In this document: one piece after another, positions 9,057 through 18,422 of the stretch | Numbering within the stretch: position 1 is the stretch's first letter | Layout: the number at the start of each line of letters is the position of its first letter | Source: Labilibaculum manganireducens | GTDB lineage: Bacteria; Bacteroidota; Bacteroidia; Bacteroidales; Marinifilaceae | Assembly: GCF_002843385.1 (NCBI RefSeq) | Contig: NZ_MVDE01000003.1 | Location: 1 to 64,000 of the forward strand | Direction of reading: 5' to 3' | DNA: 64,000 nt | Made by a program: the position numbers and the translations under genes | Notes under the pieces: model-generated | What the model saw: only the letters and a program-made list of their open reading frames with translations | What the model was told of the DNA's origin: nothing | Databases searched by the model: none

Positions 9057-9482
9057 TCAGTTCGGACTATAATCAAGACCGGAACCAATAGCTTTTTTTA
9101 AGTCGAATAAACGAAGTTGCTTCTGCAGCAGTTCGTAATTCATATAGAGTGCTTTTCGGTTTTCCAATTTGGAATTCTGTTCCTCACGGTCAACCGTAAT
9201 CACAACTTTGGTTTCCTTAAAATTATCATTAATGTATTTTAGCATATCCGAATTGGATAAAGCCTTCAACGGCAAAATTACCAAATCAATTGTCGTCTGA
9301 TTTAAAATAATTTCCATCTCGACCGGATCATCAGCAAAATACGCTCTGGCATCTAAGCTCTGAATGTATTCTTTCAGCTCATCAATAAGTGATCTATTTT
9401 CTTTGACAAAAAGGATATTCATAGGTTCATCTGATGAAGGAATAATTTTCAATAAGTTGCCTTCCAATATTAACAAATCCAT
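9057..9482 (-). CDS. Receiver-like protein lacking the phospho-acceptor aspartate
   Basis: A 141-residue cytoplasmic protein. Residues about 21-105 follow the alternating strand/helix plan of a response-regulator receiver (MNILFVKENRSLIDEL, then DLVILPLKALSNSDMLKYI, then TKVVITVDRE). The positions that normally hold the acidic pair carry Lys-Glu, and the position of the phosphorylated Asp is Pro71 in DLVILP. No output domain follows, only a short helical tail. It could be a phosphorylation-independent adaptor. It precedes a sigma-54 activator and an unusual sensor kinase on the same strand but is separated from them by 350 bases. The receiver relationship is inferred by pattern, not by a profile search. 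Confidence 0.6.
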   Translation of the reverse strand: MDLLILEGNLLKIIPSSDEPMNILFVKENRSLIDELKEYIQSLDARAYFADDPVEMEIILNQTTIDLVILPLKALSNSDMLKYINDNFKETKVVITVDREEQNSKLENRKALYMNYELLQKQLRLFDLKKAIGSGLDYSPN

Positions 9483-9810
9483 ACACTAATAATTGATAAT
9501 AACATACTTCCTTTATCAATCGACATACCACAAAACATATATATCTAAAATACAGATAGTTATATTAATAACAATTATTAATCTGTATTGAAAAAATTAT
9601 CCGTTTACGGATATATATGTTTAAGAAAAGTAAAACCATCACCTTAACTGCCTGATCTACTTGCAAACAAGTCATTTTTCAATATTTTATCCATTATCGG
9701 ATACAATAAAAATCGGATACAATAGAAAACCTGAAAAATCTTGATTCTATATGCCTTTACTAAAAAATAGAGCTAATCGTGAATGCAACTCACCAATTTT
9801 GGAGGAAAAA
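9483..9810. other. AT-rich intergenic region with short repeats
   Basis: No gene is visible. The region holds a small hairpin ATCCG-TTTA-CGGAT near 9599-9612 and a closely spaced direct repeat ATCGGATACAATA (about 9695-9725). It probably carries the promoter of the receiver-like gene; no match to TTTG/TAnnTTTG stood out. Confidence 0.4.
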
Positions 9811-9835
9811 AAATATCTGATCGGAATCAGATATT
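9811..9835 (-). terminator. Rho-independent terminator of the sigma-54 activator gene
   Basis: AATATCTGAT and ATCAGATATT pair across a four-base loop, and on the minus strand a run of eight T follows. The first arm overlaps the stop codon of the response-regulator gene. Confidence 0.75.
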
Positions 9836-11219
9836 AAACTTCAATTTTATATTTTTTTATTCGCCTATCGAGAGATTGCCAGGTAATATTTAGGAGGTCG
9901 GCAGCTTTAGATTTATTATTATTGGATCTTTCCAGTGCTTTACGGATACAATCCATTTCAACCAATTCCAGATCCAGATTTTCATCAGTAGAAAAATCGA
10001 TTCTTCGTTTTTCTTCTTTCGGGTGGGTAAGTTGGAAATGCGATAAGCTTAATCGATTTGCATCACAAATAATAACAGCTCGTTCCACCATGTTTTTTAG
10101 TTCCCGCACGTTGCCAGGAAATTCATAAGCAAGTAATCGCCTAATAACGGCACCATCAATCTCGCTAATGCTTTTCCCCATTACACGGTTAAAGTATTTC
10201 ACAAAATAATCCAGAAGTAAGGGAATATCTTCTTTTCTGTTTCGCAAAGGCTCTAAATGGATAATAAAAGAACTGATTCGGTGATACAGATCCAAACGAA
10301 ATCCTTTTTCGGAATGAAGTCCTTCAATGTTTTGATTCGTGGCTGCAATAATTCTTGTGTCAAATGGAATTTCGATATTAGAACCAACTTTCATGATTTT
10401 CCGATCTTCTAAAACCCTTAAAAATTTGGTTTGAAGATTAAGTTGCATGTCACCAATTTCATCCAAAAAAAGAGTTCCTTTATTAGCAGCTTCAAACCAT
10501 CCTACTTTAGATGCGGAAGCTCCGGTAAACGCTCCTTTAGTGTGTCCGAAAAATTCACTTTCAAAAAGTGACTCCGGAATAGCACTGCAGTTTACGGCAT
10601 AAAAATAATTTTCCTTTCTACTGCTCAGATAATGAATAGCTCTGGCAACTAACTCTTTACCCGTTCCACTTTCACCTGTTATGAGCACCGAAGTATTCTC
10701 AGTTTTAGCAACTTTCCCAATAAGATTAATTAAATTCTTCATCTGAGGACTATCTCCGATAATTTCGTATCCCATAGCCTTGTAAAACTCTTCTGAAATT
10801 ATAGAGTAGTTTCGTTTAACCTCTACTAAACTTTTCTTTAGGTGAACAAACTTTTTGGTTCGTTCGATTGCACTTTCGACATCACGCAGACGAAAAGGTT
10901 TTGTGAAAAAATCTGAGGCTCCCAAACGCATCGAATGAATAACAGAATCCATCTCACTGTATCCGCTAATCATAATCACTTCAATTTCAGGAAAATCGTG
11001 CTTCACTTTTTCCAGAACATCCAAGCCATTCATCTCAGGTAAATTAATATCAATAATGGCTATATGGATCTCGTTCTTATCCATAATATTGAACGCTTCT
11101 GACGGGCTTCCTGCTTTAAATATTCTAAAATTAGGATCATTTAAAAATTCCTCCAATTCATCCCGAACCAGCTTCTCATCATCTAAAATCAATATTCTTA
11201 AATTACTTATAGACACCAT
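9834..11219 (-). CDS. Sigma-54-dependent response regulator (NtrC/AtoC class)
   Basis: A 461-residue enhancer-binding protein that activates sigma-54 RNA polymerase when phosphorylated. The receiver domain covers residues 5-120, with the acidic pair Asp13-Asp14, phospho-acceptor Asp57 (IIDINLPEMNG) and Lys in TKPFR. The AAA+ domain follows at about 150-385: Walker A GESGTGKE at 182-189, the sigma-54 contact loop GAFTGA at 229-234 and Walker B GTLFLDEI at 248-255. A Fis-type helix-turn-helix ends the protein (NNNKSKAADLLNITWQSLDR). It lies 22 bases after the gene for a receiver-PAS-kinase protein, so the two form an operon. All key residues are present, which contrasts with the altered kinase. 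No sigma-54 promoter was found in the window, so its targets are elsewhere. Confidence 0.95.
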   Translation of the reverse strand: MVSISNLRILILDDEKLVRDELEEFLNDPNFRIFKAGSPSEAFNIMDKNEIHIAIIDINLPEMNGLDVLEKVKHDFPEIEVIMISGYSEMDSVIHSMRLGASDFFTKPFRLRDVESAIERTKKFVHLKKSLVEVKRNYSIISEEFYKAMGYEIIGDSPQMKNLINLIGKVAKTENTSVLITGESGTGKELVARAIHYLSSRKENYFYAVNCSAIPESLFESEFFGHTKGAFTGASASKVGWFEAANKGTLFLDEIGDMQLNLQTKFLRVLEDRKIMKVGSNIEIPFDTRIIAATNQNIEGLHSEKGFRLDLYHRISSFIIHLEPLRNRKEDIPLLLDYFVKYFNRVMGKSISEIDGAVIRRLLAYEFPGNVRELKNMVERAVIICDANRLSLSHFQLTHPKEEKRRIDFSTDENLDLELVEMDCIRKALERSNNNKSKAADLLNITWQSLDRRIKKYKIEV

Positions 11220-11241
11220 ACTAAGCAGACTTTACTGATGA

Positions 11242-13710
11242 TTAATTATTTTCAAATTTGATTGCTTTTTTTGAATTCTCGAATTCAAAAGGCAATATCA
11301 ATTTCATTTCCGTGAATTCGTTCTTTTTACTGCTAACTGAAATTTGCCCATTCATCTTCTGCACAATTCCTTTGCTAATATACAACCCGAGTCCTGAGCC
11401 AATACCTGATTGTTTGGTCGTAAAAAATGGTTCGAAAATATAATTGAGGTTATCCGGATCGATTCCACAGCCATTATCTTTAATTGCTATTACTACAGTT
11501 TTATCCACTAATTCAGCAGTAATTTTTATCCATTCAACTTTTTTCTTTGCATCTGAAGATTGTTGTTTGTACTCAATAGATTCGTAAGCATTGTTTAATA
11601 TATCAACAATAACCTTCTGAAACTTATACTTATTACCTGTTACGTATAAATCATCAGAACATGCATCAAACGAAACCTCAACAGTTCGTGTCTTATATTG
11701 TTTCTTAATCAGGTTTAAAGAATCATGAACAAGACTTTTCACATCAATTAGCTCCTGCGTATTTTCCTTTTGAGAAGAGTTATAAATGCCAATTTGAGAC
11801 AAATACTTCTTGATGCGGTCGATGTCTGCAAATACCTGCGAACATTTTTCCCGGATGTACCCCTCATCAATATTATTCGTCGACAAACGCAAAAGAATAT
11901 TATCCATAATCATCGAAATTCCAGTTAAGGGCTGATTGATCTCATTCACCATTGAGCCTGCCATTTTTCCAAGGGATTCAAGCTCCGATTTCTTCAATAA
12001 TAACTGACGATGAAAATCATTGATTCTAAGCTCTTGTTCAACTTTCTCTTTTAGCTTATTGGTTTTATCTTCAAATTCCTGCTCCTGCCGTTTCAAACCG
12101 GTTATAATATCCTTATAATCAAAAGAATTATTTTCAACTTCACCATTTGTAACTATTTCCATCATTATGCCACGCACACCTTTTTCATTATTTACCAAGG
12201 TTGAATGAGCTGCTAAAACAATTCGTTTCAGTGAATGTTTTTTGGTAACAATTGACAATAATTCAAACACAAAGCCTTTTTTAGAACTCGACAGATTCAA
12301 TATCTTCTTAATTCTCTTAGTGTCCTCCCCCTTAAAAAACTGTGTAAATTCCATTCCCTTAGAGTCTTTTAGCGCTTTACACTCCAGGAATTTACATGCG
12401 TAATCATTCAAATAGCTGATTTGATTTTTTGCATTCAACTCAAAAATGGCCTTGTCACTGTACGCATCATTTTCAAGACTTAAACTCTCTTTAAATGTCA
12501 ACTCCAAAGCTTTCTTCTGAGAAATATCCGAAACAAGACCATACAGATGAAATATGTCCTCTGCTTCACGGTATTCACTGTACATCTCAATTTTGAAATG
12601 TTTAACCTCTCCGCTGTTATATATATATCGATGTTCAAATTCAATTTTTTGATTTTTTTCAGGAAGATTTAAAAGCATGCGTTCAATTGCCTCCTTATCA
12701 TCAATATGGGTTTTCAACTTAATTTCCTCAAAAATATTTTCTTTATCAATTGAAGAAATATCATAGAGTCGTAAAAATTCATCTGAACCACGAATAATTT
12801 TAGAATAGGAATCCCATTCAAAACTTCCTATTTTGGCTTTCTTTTGAATCTTTCTTAAAACACTTTCTTTCTTAACTAATGTATCTTTTAATTGTTTCCG
12901 TTCCGAAACATCACGGCCAATTGCCAAATAGTGCGTATCATCAAATTCTATCTCCTTAAAAACAGTCCATTCCAGGCAAACATTATTTCCAGCAGAATTG
13001 ACGATATGACCTTCAAAAGTTGTGAATTTATTCTTGCCATTCAGCTTCTTAATTCCTTGAATCAATTGCTCCTGCAAAACTAAATTAACAGAAGCCAAAG
13101 AATCTCTGGAAATTCCATCCAAGATATAATTGAAAAAATCTGTAAATGCCTTGTTCGCAAATTCCACCCTATGGAGACTATCCATTTTCAAAATGAGTTC
13201 CGATTGTCCTTCCAAAATAGATCGGTAATTGGATGCAAGGTTTCGTAAACGTCCCTCCAACAAATCCTTCTCGTTAAGAGCGACAGTCAACTTCTTATTC
13301 TGAGATTCAATCAATCTCCGGTTTTTATATAGTTCCAAAAAGATATTGATCTTATTAATTAAGATCGTATTATCAAATGGTTTCATAATAAAATCAACAC
13401 CACCGCATTCATACGCCTTTGATTCACTTTGTTTATCCAAAAATATTGCTGTTAAAAAAATAATCGGAGTTGATTTATTCACATAACCACTTCTAATTTT
13501 TTGAGCAAGTAAAAACCCATCCATCTGTGGCATTTGAACGTCGAGAATGATAAGAGCATACTCCTTATTCTCGATATCCTGTAAAGCTTTTATTGGTGAT
13601 TGAATTAACTCTAAACCAACATGTAACTTCCCTAACAAGGCTTTTAGTAATTCCAAGTTTTCAGCACGGTCATCAACAATCAATAATTGGGGAGTAAAAT
13701 CCAATTCCAT
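11242..13710 (-). CDS. Receiver-PAS-histidine-kinase-like protein with Asn at the phospho-His position
   Basis: An 822-residue soluble signalling protein without membrane segments. The N-terminal receiver (about 7-125) has Asp57 in ILDVQMPQMDG. Three PAS-like sensor regions follow (about 170-285, 290-410 and 415-540), then a coiled coil. The dimerisation helix reads KMAGSMVNEINQPLTGIS, where the family motif is HE-INxPL: the phospho-acceptor His is Asn589 (codon AAT). The ATP-binding domain is complete, with the N-box near NNAYESI, the G1 box KDNGCGI and the G2 box GSGLGLYI. It is the first gene of a two-gene operon with the sigma-54 activator. As read it could bind ATP but should not autophosphorylate on the usual residue; it may act as a phosphatase, a scaffold or a partner in a heterodimer. 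Confidence 0.85.
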   Translation of the reverse strand: MELDFTPQLLIVDDRAENLELLKALLGKLHVGLELIQSPIKALQDIENKEYALIILDVQMPQMDGFLLAQKIRSGYVNKSTPIIFLTAIFLDKQSESKAYECGGVDFIMKPFDNTILINKINIFLELYKNRRLIESQNKKLTVALNEKDLLEGRLRNLASNYRSILEGQSELILKMDSLHRVEFANKAFTDFFNYILDGISRDSLASVNLVLQEQLIQGIKKLNGKNKFTTFEGHIVNSAGNNVCLEWTVFKEIEFDDTHYLAIGRDVSERKQLKDTLVKKESVLRKIQKKAKIGSFEWDSYSKIIRGSDEFLRLYDISSIDKENIFEEIKLKTHIDDKEAIERMLLNLPEKNQKIEFEHRYIYNSGEVKHFKIEMYSEYREAEDIFHLYGLVSDISQKKALELTFKESLSLENDAYSDKAIFELNAKNQISYLNDYACKFLECKALKDSKGMEFTQFFKGEDTKRIKKILNLSSSKKGFVFELLSIVTKKHSLKRIVLAAHSTLVNNEKGVRGIMMEIVTNGEVENNSFDYKDIITGLKRQEQEFEDKTNKLKEKVEQELRINDFHRQLLLKKSELESLGKMAGSMVNEINQPLTGISMIMDNILLRLSTNNIDEGYIREKCSQVFADIDRIKKYLSQIGIYNSSQKENTQELIDVKSLVHDSLNLIKKQYKTRTVEVSFDACSDDLYVTGNKYKFQKVIVDILNNAYESIEYKQQSSDAKKKVEWIKITAELVDKTVVIAIKDNGCGIDPDNLNYIFEPFFTTKQSGIGSGLGLYISKGIVQKMNGQISVSSKKNEFTEMKLILPFEFENSKKAIKFENN

Positions 13711-13902
13711 AGGTTTCGAGTTAGTGGTTTACACACTTTAAAAAGAAAAAAAATACCCTTACAGGGCACTATTTATTTCATACTAAGGTTGTTTAATCAA
13801 AATTAAAACTAATGCATCACAAAATCAACCCCTTTATGATAAAAGGTAACTTAATTTCCTTAGGAATACATATAACAGCGACTAACTATCCGAAAACGGC
13901 TA

Positions 13903-14781
13903 TTAAGAATTTGATGATTTATGACTTGAAAATGAATTAAGAGTCGCATGCAAAGTTTGAAAAACAAACTGAAACCCAGCACTTAAAAGACGTTCAGGCA
14001 CAACTCGCTGGCCTGAAAGAAGAACATTTGCACCTTCCCCAAAAAGGACTCTGAGAATTAATACAGGAACATGGAAAAATGCAGGTCTATTTAAAAAAGC
14101 ACTAAGTGCTTTGGTATAGTCCCGATTCGTAATTAATTCAGGTGCAATTAAATTGTAAGCCCCTTCCATTTCCTTATTTAAAATAACATAAGAATAAGCA
14201 TTCATAAGATCTTTTATATGAATAAACGGAAATGCCTGACTTCCATTTCCCAATTTACCGCCTAAGGCATAGCGAAAAATAGGCAGAACTTTTGCGAAAG
14301 CTCCTCCTTTGTCGCTCAAAACAACACCTAATCTAAAAATAACAGTTCGAACACCTTGCCTTTTTATCTCATTAGCAGCATTTTCCCAATCAATACAAAG
14401 TTCACCCAAGAAATCATCCGAAAAATTTTTACTATACTCGTTGTGTGTATGTTTGTTGTCGTAAATACCAACTGCTGAAGTTGAAATGAATAGCTTTGGT
14501 TTAATTTCCATCAAAGCAATAGCACAATTAAGATTTCTAGTTGTAGTAATCCGGCTATTGCGCAGAACCTGTTTATTTTTGGAATTCCACCTGCATAGTA
14601 CAGGGGCGCCGGAAAGGTGAATTATGACTTCACAATACTTAATAAATTCGGAAAGATCCTGAACATTACCATAAAGAAGTTTTCTTGGAATCAAAAGAAT
14701 ATCAGCATTTAAATCTCCTGCCAATTTTTCTGTTAGATGAGTACCAATCAAACCAGATCCTCCGGTAATTCCAATTTTCAT
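13903..14781 (-). CDS. TIGR01777-type NAD-dependent epimerase-like protein
   Basis: A 292-residue member of the extended short-chain dehydrogenase family (YfcH-like). The N-terminal Rossmann motif is MKIGITGGSGLIGTHL. SAPVLCRW-type and STSAVGIY segments are typical of this subgroup, and the C-terminal part (about 240-285, PERLLSAGFQFVFQTL) is the DUF1731 tail. The substrate of the family is not established. It starts 10 bases after cdaA and closes a folP-cdaA operon. The last residues are Ser-rich. Confidence 0.9.
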   Translation of the reverse strand: MKIGITGGSGLIGTHLTEKLAGDLNADILLIPRKLLYGNVQDLSEFIKYCEVIIHLSGAPVLCRWNSKNKQVLRNSRITTTRNLNCAIALMEIKPKLFISTSAVGIYDNKHTHNEYSKNFSDDFLGELCIDWENAANEIKRQGVRTVIFRLGVVLSDKGGAFAKVLPIFRYALGGKLGNGSQAFPFIHIKDLMNAYSYVILNKEMEGAYNLIAPELITNRDYTKALSAFLNRPAFFHVPVLILRVLFGEGANVLLSGQRVVPERLLSAGFQFVFQTLHATLNSFSSHKSSNS

Positions 14782-14791
14782 TTCTTTGGTT

Positions 14792-15583
14792 TTAAATGAT
14801 AAAACTTGAAAAATCGCCTTCCAAAAATGTTCGTAATTCGTTTGTCGTAATCCTTACCTTAATATTTCCTCCCATAATATAGGAGATATTTCCAGTTTCC
14901 TCGGAAACCGTAATTACATGAGAGTCGGTCGCCTGAGTCATTCCAATCGCCGCCCGATGTCTTAATCCGAGGCTGCCCGGAATATTCGTATCGTCCGTAA
15001 CAGGCAATATGCAGCGTGCAGCAAGTATTCTACTATTTGACCAAATCACAGCACCATCATGAAGAGGTGAATTCTTAAAAAATATGGTTTCCAAGAGGTT
15101 TTTAGATACTCTTGCTTTTAAAATTTGTCCTGTATCTGCATAACTTTGCAAATCCATGTTTTTTGCGATTACAATGAGAGCACCCGTTTTCGTTTTTGAC
15201 ATGTGTTCACATGCGCTAACAACTGATCTGATTTCAATATCCGGAATTCCTCTTTCATCAAGAGCGAACCAATTATTCAATGTAAATTTTTGACTTAAGT
15301 TGTATTTAGTTCCAAGTAATAGAAAAAATCTCCTGATTTCTGGTTGAAATACAACAATTAATGCAATTACACCAACCCCCATAAACTGACCAAGAATACC
15401 ACTTAACAATTCCATGTTAAGTGCCCGAACCAACAACCACATTAGGTAAAAAAGAGACAACCCAACAAATATGTTGATGGCAACAGTCCCCTTAATTAAC
15501 ATGTAAATCTGGTAAAGCAGGAAGGCTACAAGTAATATATCAAGAATATCAAAAAGTCCAAGTGTAATAAATGCTGTGGTCAT
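14792..15583 (-). CDS. cdaA: Membrane diadenylate cyclase CdaA
   Basis: The enzyme makes cyclic di-AMP from two ATP, a second messenger for potassium, osmotic and cell-wall balance. The 263-residue protein has three membrane helices in the first 80 residues, then the DAC (DisA_N) domain at about 85-250 with both catalytic motifs: DGAVIW and GLRHRAAIGM. The size matches CdaA/DacA (about 270 residues). It lies 52 bases after folP and 10 bases before the TIGR01777 gene. Coupling of folP and cdaA is common in Bacteroidota. No CdaR regulator gene is adjacent. Confidence 0.95.
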   Translation of the reverse strand: MTTAFITLGLFDILDILLVAFLLYQIYMLIKGTVAINIFVGLSLFYLMWLLVRALNMELLSGILGQFMGVGVIALIVVFQPEIRRFFLLLGTKYNLSQKFTLNNWFALDERGIPDIEIRSVVSACEHMSKTKTGALIVIAKNMDLQSYADTGQILKARVSKNLLETIFFKNSPLHDGAVIWSNSRILAARCILPVTDDTNIPGSLGLRHRAAIGMTQATDSHVITVSEETGNISYIMGGNIKVRITTNELRTFLEGDFSSFII

Positions 15584-15635
15584 TCTTTTCTATTAAATTC
15601 AGTATGTTAACAAAATTACAATTTTATTGGACATA

Positions 15636-16511
15636 TTACTGCAATGAGGATTTGATCTTTGAATACAGCTTTACGCATTCAACAGCTTCTTTCACATCGT
15701 GTACTCTTAGAATATTTGCTCCCTGATCCAATGCCATCATATTCAACGCAGTAGTGCCATTTAAACTCATAGATGGATCCCCACCTAAAAATTTATAAAT
15801 CATCGACTTACGAGACACTCCAATCAATATTGGCAAGTCAAGCTGATTAAATTCCTGTAAATTAGCTATAATTTCATAATTGTGATCCAATGTTTTCCCA
15901 AATCCAAATCCGGGATCAATAATAATATCTTTGGCTCCAAATTCATTCAGTCTTTTAATCTGCAATCGAAAAAAAGCAAGCATGTCATTCATTAAATGAT
16001 GATAAACCGGATTTTGCTGCATTGTTTGGGGCGTTCCCTTGATATGCATCATGATATATGGAACTTTTAATTCGCCAATAACCGAGAACATTTTATCATC
16101 CATGGTTCCTCCTGAGATATCATTAATAATGCAGGCTCCAAAATCGGCGACAATTCTTTTAGCTACTTCGGCTCTAAATGTATCGATAGATAATATCGCA
16201 TCGGGGAATTCCTTTCGAATACATTCTACTGCCGGAATCAATCTGAGAATTTCCTGCTCAGCTGAAACATCTGCAGCACCAGGACGAGTAGAGTAAGCTC
16301 CAAGATCAATAATTTCAGCTCCTTCGGACAGAATTTGCTCGCTTCGTTTCAAAATGGCTGCTTTATTAAGATAAGAACCTCCATCATAAAATGAGTCGGG
16401 AGTCAGATTCAGAATCCCCATAACCAAAGGCTTTTCAAAATTTATTGACCGATCCCCGCACTTAATAGAAAGATTATCGCTGTTAAAACAATTTGTTTTG
16501 TAATTTTGCAT
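15636..16511 (-). CDS. folP: Dihydropteroate synthase
   Basis: The enzyme joins p-aminobenzoate to hydroxymethyl-dihydropterin diphosphate in folate synthesis. The 291-residue product shows the two family signatures MGILNLTPDSFYDGG (about residues 31-45) and DLGAYSTRPGA (about 70-80), plus the phosphate-binding IDPGFGFGKT and a C-terminal LRVHDVKEAVE. I take the ATG at 16511 as the start; the codon before it is an in-frame GTG that could also be used. It is first in the folP-cdaA-TIGR01777 operon and divergent from the DUF1599 gene, with about 100 bases between them for both promoters. Confidence 0.96.
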   Translation of the reverse strand: MQNYKTNCFNSDNLSIKCGDRSINFEKPLVMGILNLTPDSFYDGGSYLNKAAILKRSEQILSEGAEIIDLGAYSTRPGAADVSAEQEILRLIPAVECIRKEFPDAILSIDTFRAEVAKRIVADFGACIINDISGGTMDDKMFSVIGELKVPYIMMHIKGTPQTMQQNPVYHHLMNDMLAFFRLQIKRLNEFGAKDIIIDPGFGFGKTLDHNYEIIANLQEFNQLDLPILIGVSRKSMIYKFLGGDPSMSLNGTTALNMMALDQGANILRVHDVKEAVECVKLYSKIKSSLQ

Positions 16512-16610
16512 CACCGTTTTTTTTGAACAAATTTCGAAGCAAAAGTAAAATAAAATACCATGTCTTAAGCTATTTTCTTACTTTTACAAAGGAAATTTCT
16601 AACACTAATT

Positions 16611-17153
16611 ATGAATAAAACAGACCAACAGTACAATTCGATTATTAAAATCTGTACGGATATCTTCACAAAAAAAATGCACGATTACGGAACCGCCTGG
16701 AGAATTCTTCGCCCAAGTTCCATAACCGATCAAATATACATTAAAGCACAGCGAATAAGAAGTCTTGAGACCAAAGGAGTAAGCAAGATCGAGGATAATA
16801 TTCGGGATGAGTTTATCGGAATTGTAAACTATGCCGTCATGGGTATTATACAACTGAAACTTGGCCCCTCAGAAAATGAACTCCCTAATGAAAAAGCTCT
16901 TGAGTTGTATTCAAAATATTTTGCTGAGGCTAAAGAATTAATGGAAGCCAAAAATCACGATTATGATGAAGCATGGCGAAGTATGAGGGTAAGCTCTTAT
17001 ACCGACTTGATCCTGATGAAAATTAACAGAACCAAACAAATTGAAGATCTTCGGGGAAAAACATTAATATCGGAAGGTATTGATGCCAACTATTTCGATA
17101 TGATTAACTATGCAGTTTTTGGTTTAATTAAAATTGAGTTCGAAAACGCCTGA
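16611..17153 (+). CDS. DUF1599 protein with two tandem copies of the domain
   Basis: A 180-residue soluble protein made of two related halves. The first (about 15-85) has MHDYGTAWRILRPSSITDQI and the second (about 105-175) NHDYDEAWRSMRVSSYTDLI; both end in a N-Y-A-V-x-G-x-I-x segment. DUF1599 has also been named nucleotide-modification-associated domain 1, a name taken from phage and DNA-modification contexts, but the family is a standard housekeeping neighbour of tpiA in Bacteroidota and its function is unknown. It starts a run with the DoxX gene (15 bases downstream) and tpiA. Confidence 0.88.
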   Translation: MNKTDQQYNSIIKICTDIFTKKMHDYGTAWRILRPSSITDQIYIKAQRIRSLETKGVSKIEDNIRDEFIGIVNYAVMGIIQLKLGPSENELPNEKALELYSKYFAEAKELMEAKNHDYDEAWRSMRVSSYTDLILMKINRTKQIEDLRGKTLISEGIDANYFDMINYAVFGLIKIEFENA

Positions 17154-17168
17154 TAAGATTGCTGAATT

Positions 17169-18422
17169 ATGAGAATATTACAATTTGTTAGTCGTCTTTT
17201 TGTTGGTCTAATTTTTATCTTCTCCGGATTTGTAAAAGCTGTTGACCCAATGGGATCAACCTTCAAATTCACAGATTATTTTTTGGCCTTTGGCATGGAT
17301 GCTTTAAAGGAGACTGCATTTCCTCTTGCAATTCTTTTATCTGCTCTCGAATTTACTGTTGGAATGGCCTTGATTTTCAACAGTAGAAAAAATATTACTG
17401 CATGGTTGGCACTCCTGTTTATGCTTTTTTTCACACCTCTTACATTTGTTTTAGCAATTAGTAATCCGGTAACCGACTGCGGATGTTTTGGAGATGCGTT
17501 GGTTCTTAGCAATTGGGAAACTTTCTGGAAAAACATTGTAATTCTTGCTTTCACTTTAGTGATCTTTTTGAGGAGGAAAAAAGATGAAAATCAGCATCCG
17601 GTTTGGGAACAAAATTTACTGGTTGGATTCGCCCTTGCTGTTTCCATATGGATCTCAACCTACTCATATCGTCATTTGCCTCTTATCGATTTTAGACCGT
17701 ATCATATTGGCGCCAATATTTCTGATGGAATGAAAATTCCGGAAGGAGCTCCTGCTGACGAATACCGAAGTCTTTTTAAATATGAAAAAAATGGCGTAGT
17801 AAAGGAGTTTGACGAAACCAATTATCCCTGGCAGGATACAACCTGGAAATATGTAGATTCTGAACAAATAAAAATAAAAGAAGGATACACTCCTCCGATT
17901 CATGATTTTTCAATCTCGAATGAGACAGAAGGAGACATTACCAATATGGTTTTATCCGACAATGGATATACATTCCTTTTGGTTTCGAAAAATCTTAGTG
18001 AAATCAACGAAAGTGCTTTACTAAAAATTAAAGAACTTGCATTTTACGCTCTTGAAAACAACATACAGTTTATTGGCCTGACTGCTTCGGGTGAAGATGC
18101 TATGCAAAGTTTTAAAACTACTAATGAATTGCCTTTTGAATTTTACAATACCGATGAAATTCAATTAAAAACAATCATTCGTTCGAATCCAGGTTTGCTT
18201 TTACTTAAAAAAGGAACTATCCTTGACAAATGGCATTTTAAAGATTTTCCTGAAGCAAAGCAACTTCAAGGCGATCTTGCAGCTTACTCTATTACAAAAC
18301 ATCAAACACTAAATATCAATCTATTAATTATTAGTATTACATCAACTTTGCTATTGCTTCTTGTTCTTTTCTGTTTGATAAGAATTCGATTTGCAGAAGC
18401 AAAAAACAGATTACGATTATGA
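17169..18422 (+). CDS. DoxX-like membrane protein, BT_3928 type
   Basis: A 417-residue inner-membrane protein. The N-terminal 135 residues form four helices with DoxX-like features ([20 protein letters not shown]; a Cys pair in VTDCGCFGD). A further helix lies near 155-170, then a long segment at about 175-385 that contains a thioredoxin-like fold without a CxxC (about 260-365), and a last helix at 385-408. The architecture is characteristic of Bacteroidota. Possible roles are in quinone or redox chemistry at the membrane, but no function is proven. It lies between the DUF1599 gene and tpiA and overlaps tpiA by four bases (ATGA), which indicates translational coupling. Confidence 0.85.
   Translation: MRILQFVSRLFVGLIFIFSGFVKAVDPMGSTFKFTDYFLAFGMDALKETAFPLAILLSALEFTVGMALIFNSRKNITAWLALLFMLFFTPLTFVLAISNPVTDCGCFGDALVLSNWETFWKNIVILAFTLVIFLRRKKDENQHPVWEQNLLVGFALAVSIWISTYSYRHLPLIDFRPYHIGANISDGMKIPEGAPADEYRSLFKYEKNGVVKEFDETNYPWQDTTWKYVDSEQIKIKEGYTPPIHDFSISNETEGDITNMVLSDNGYTFLLVSKNLSEINESALLKIKELAFYALENNIQFIGLTASGEDAMQSFKTTNELPFEFYNTDEIQLKTIIRSNPGLLLLKKGTILDKWHFKDFPEAKQLQGDLAAYSITKHQTLNINLLIISITSTLLLLLVLFCLIRIRFAEAKNRLRL

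Noticed and set aside
16611-17153. DUF1599 gene as part of a DNA-modification or phage island
   Set aside because: Its neighbours folP, DoxX and tpiA are housekeeping genes, composition is normal and no phage gene is near.
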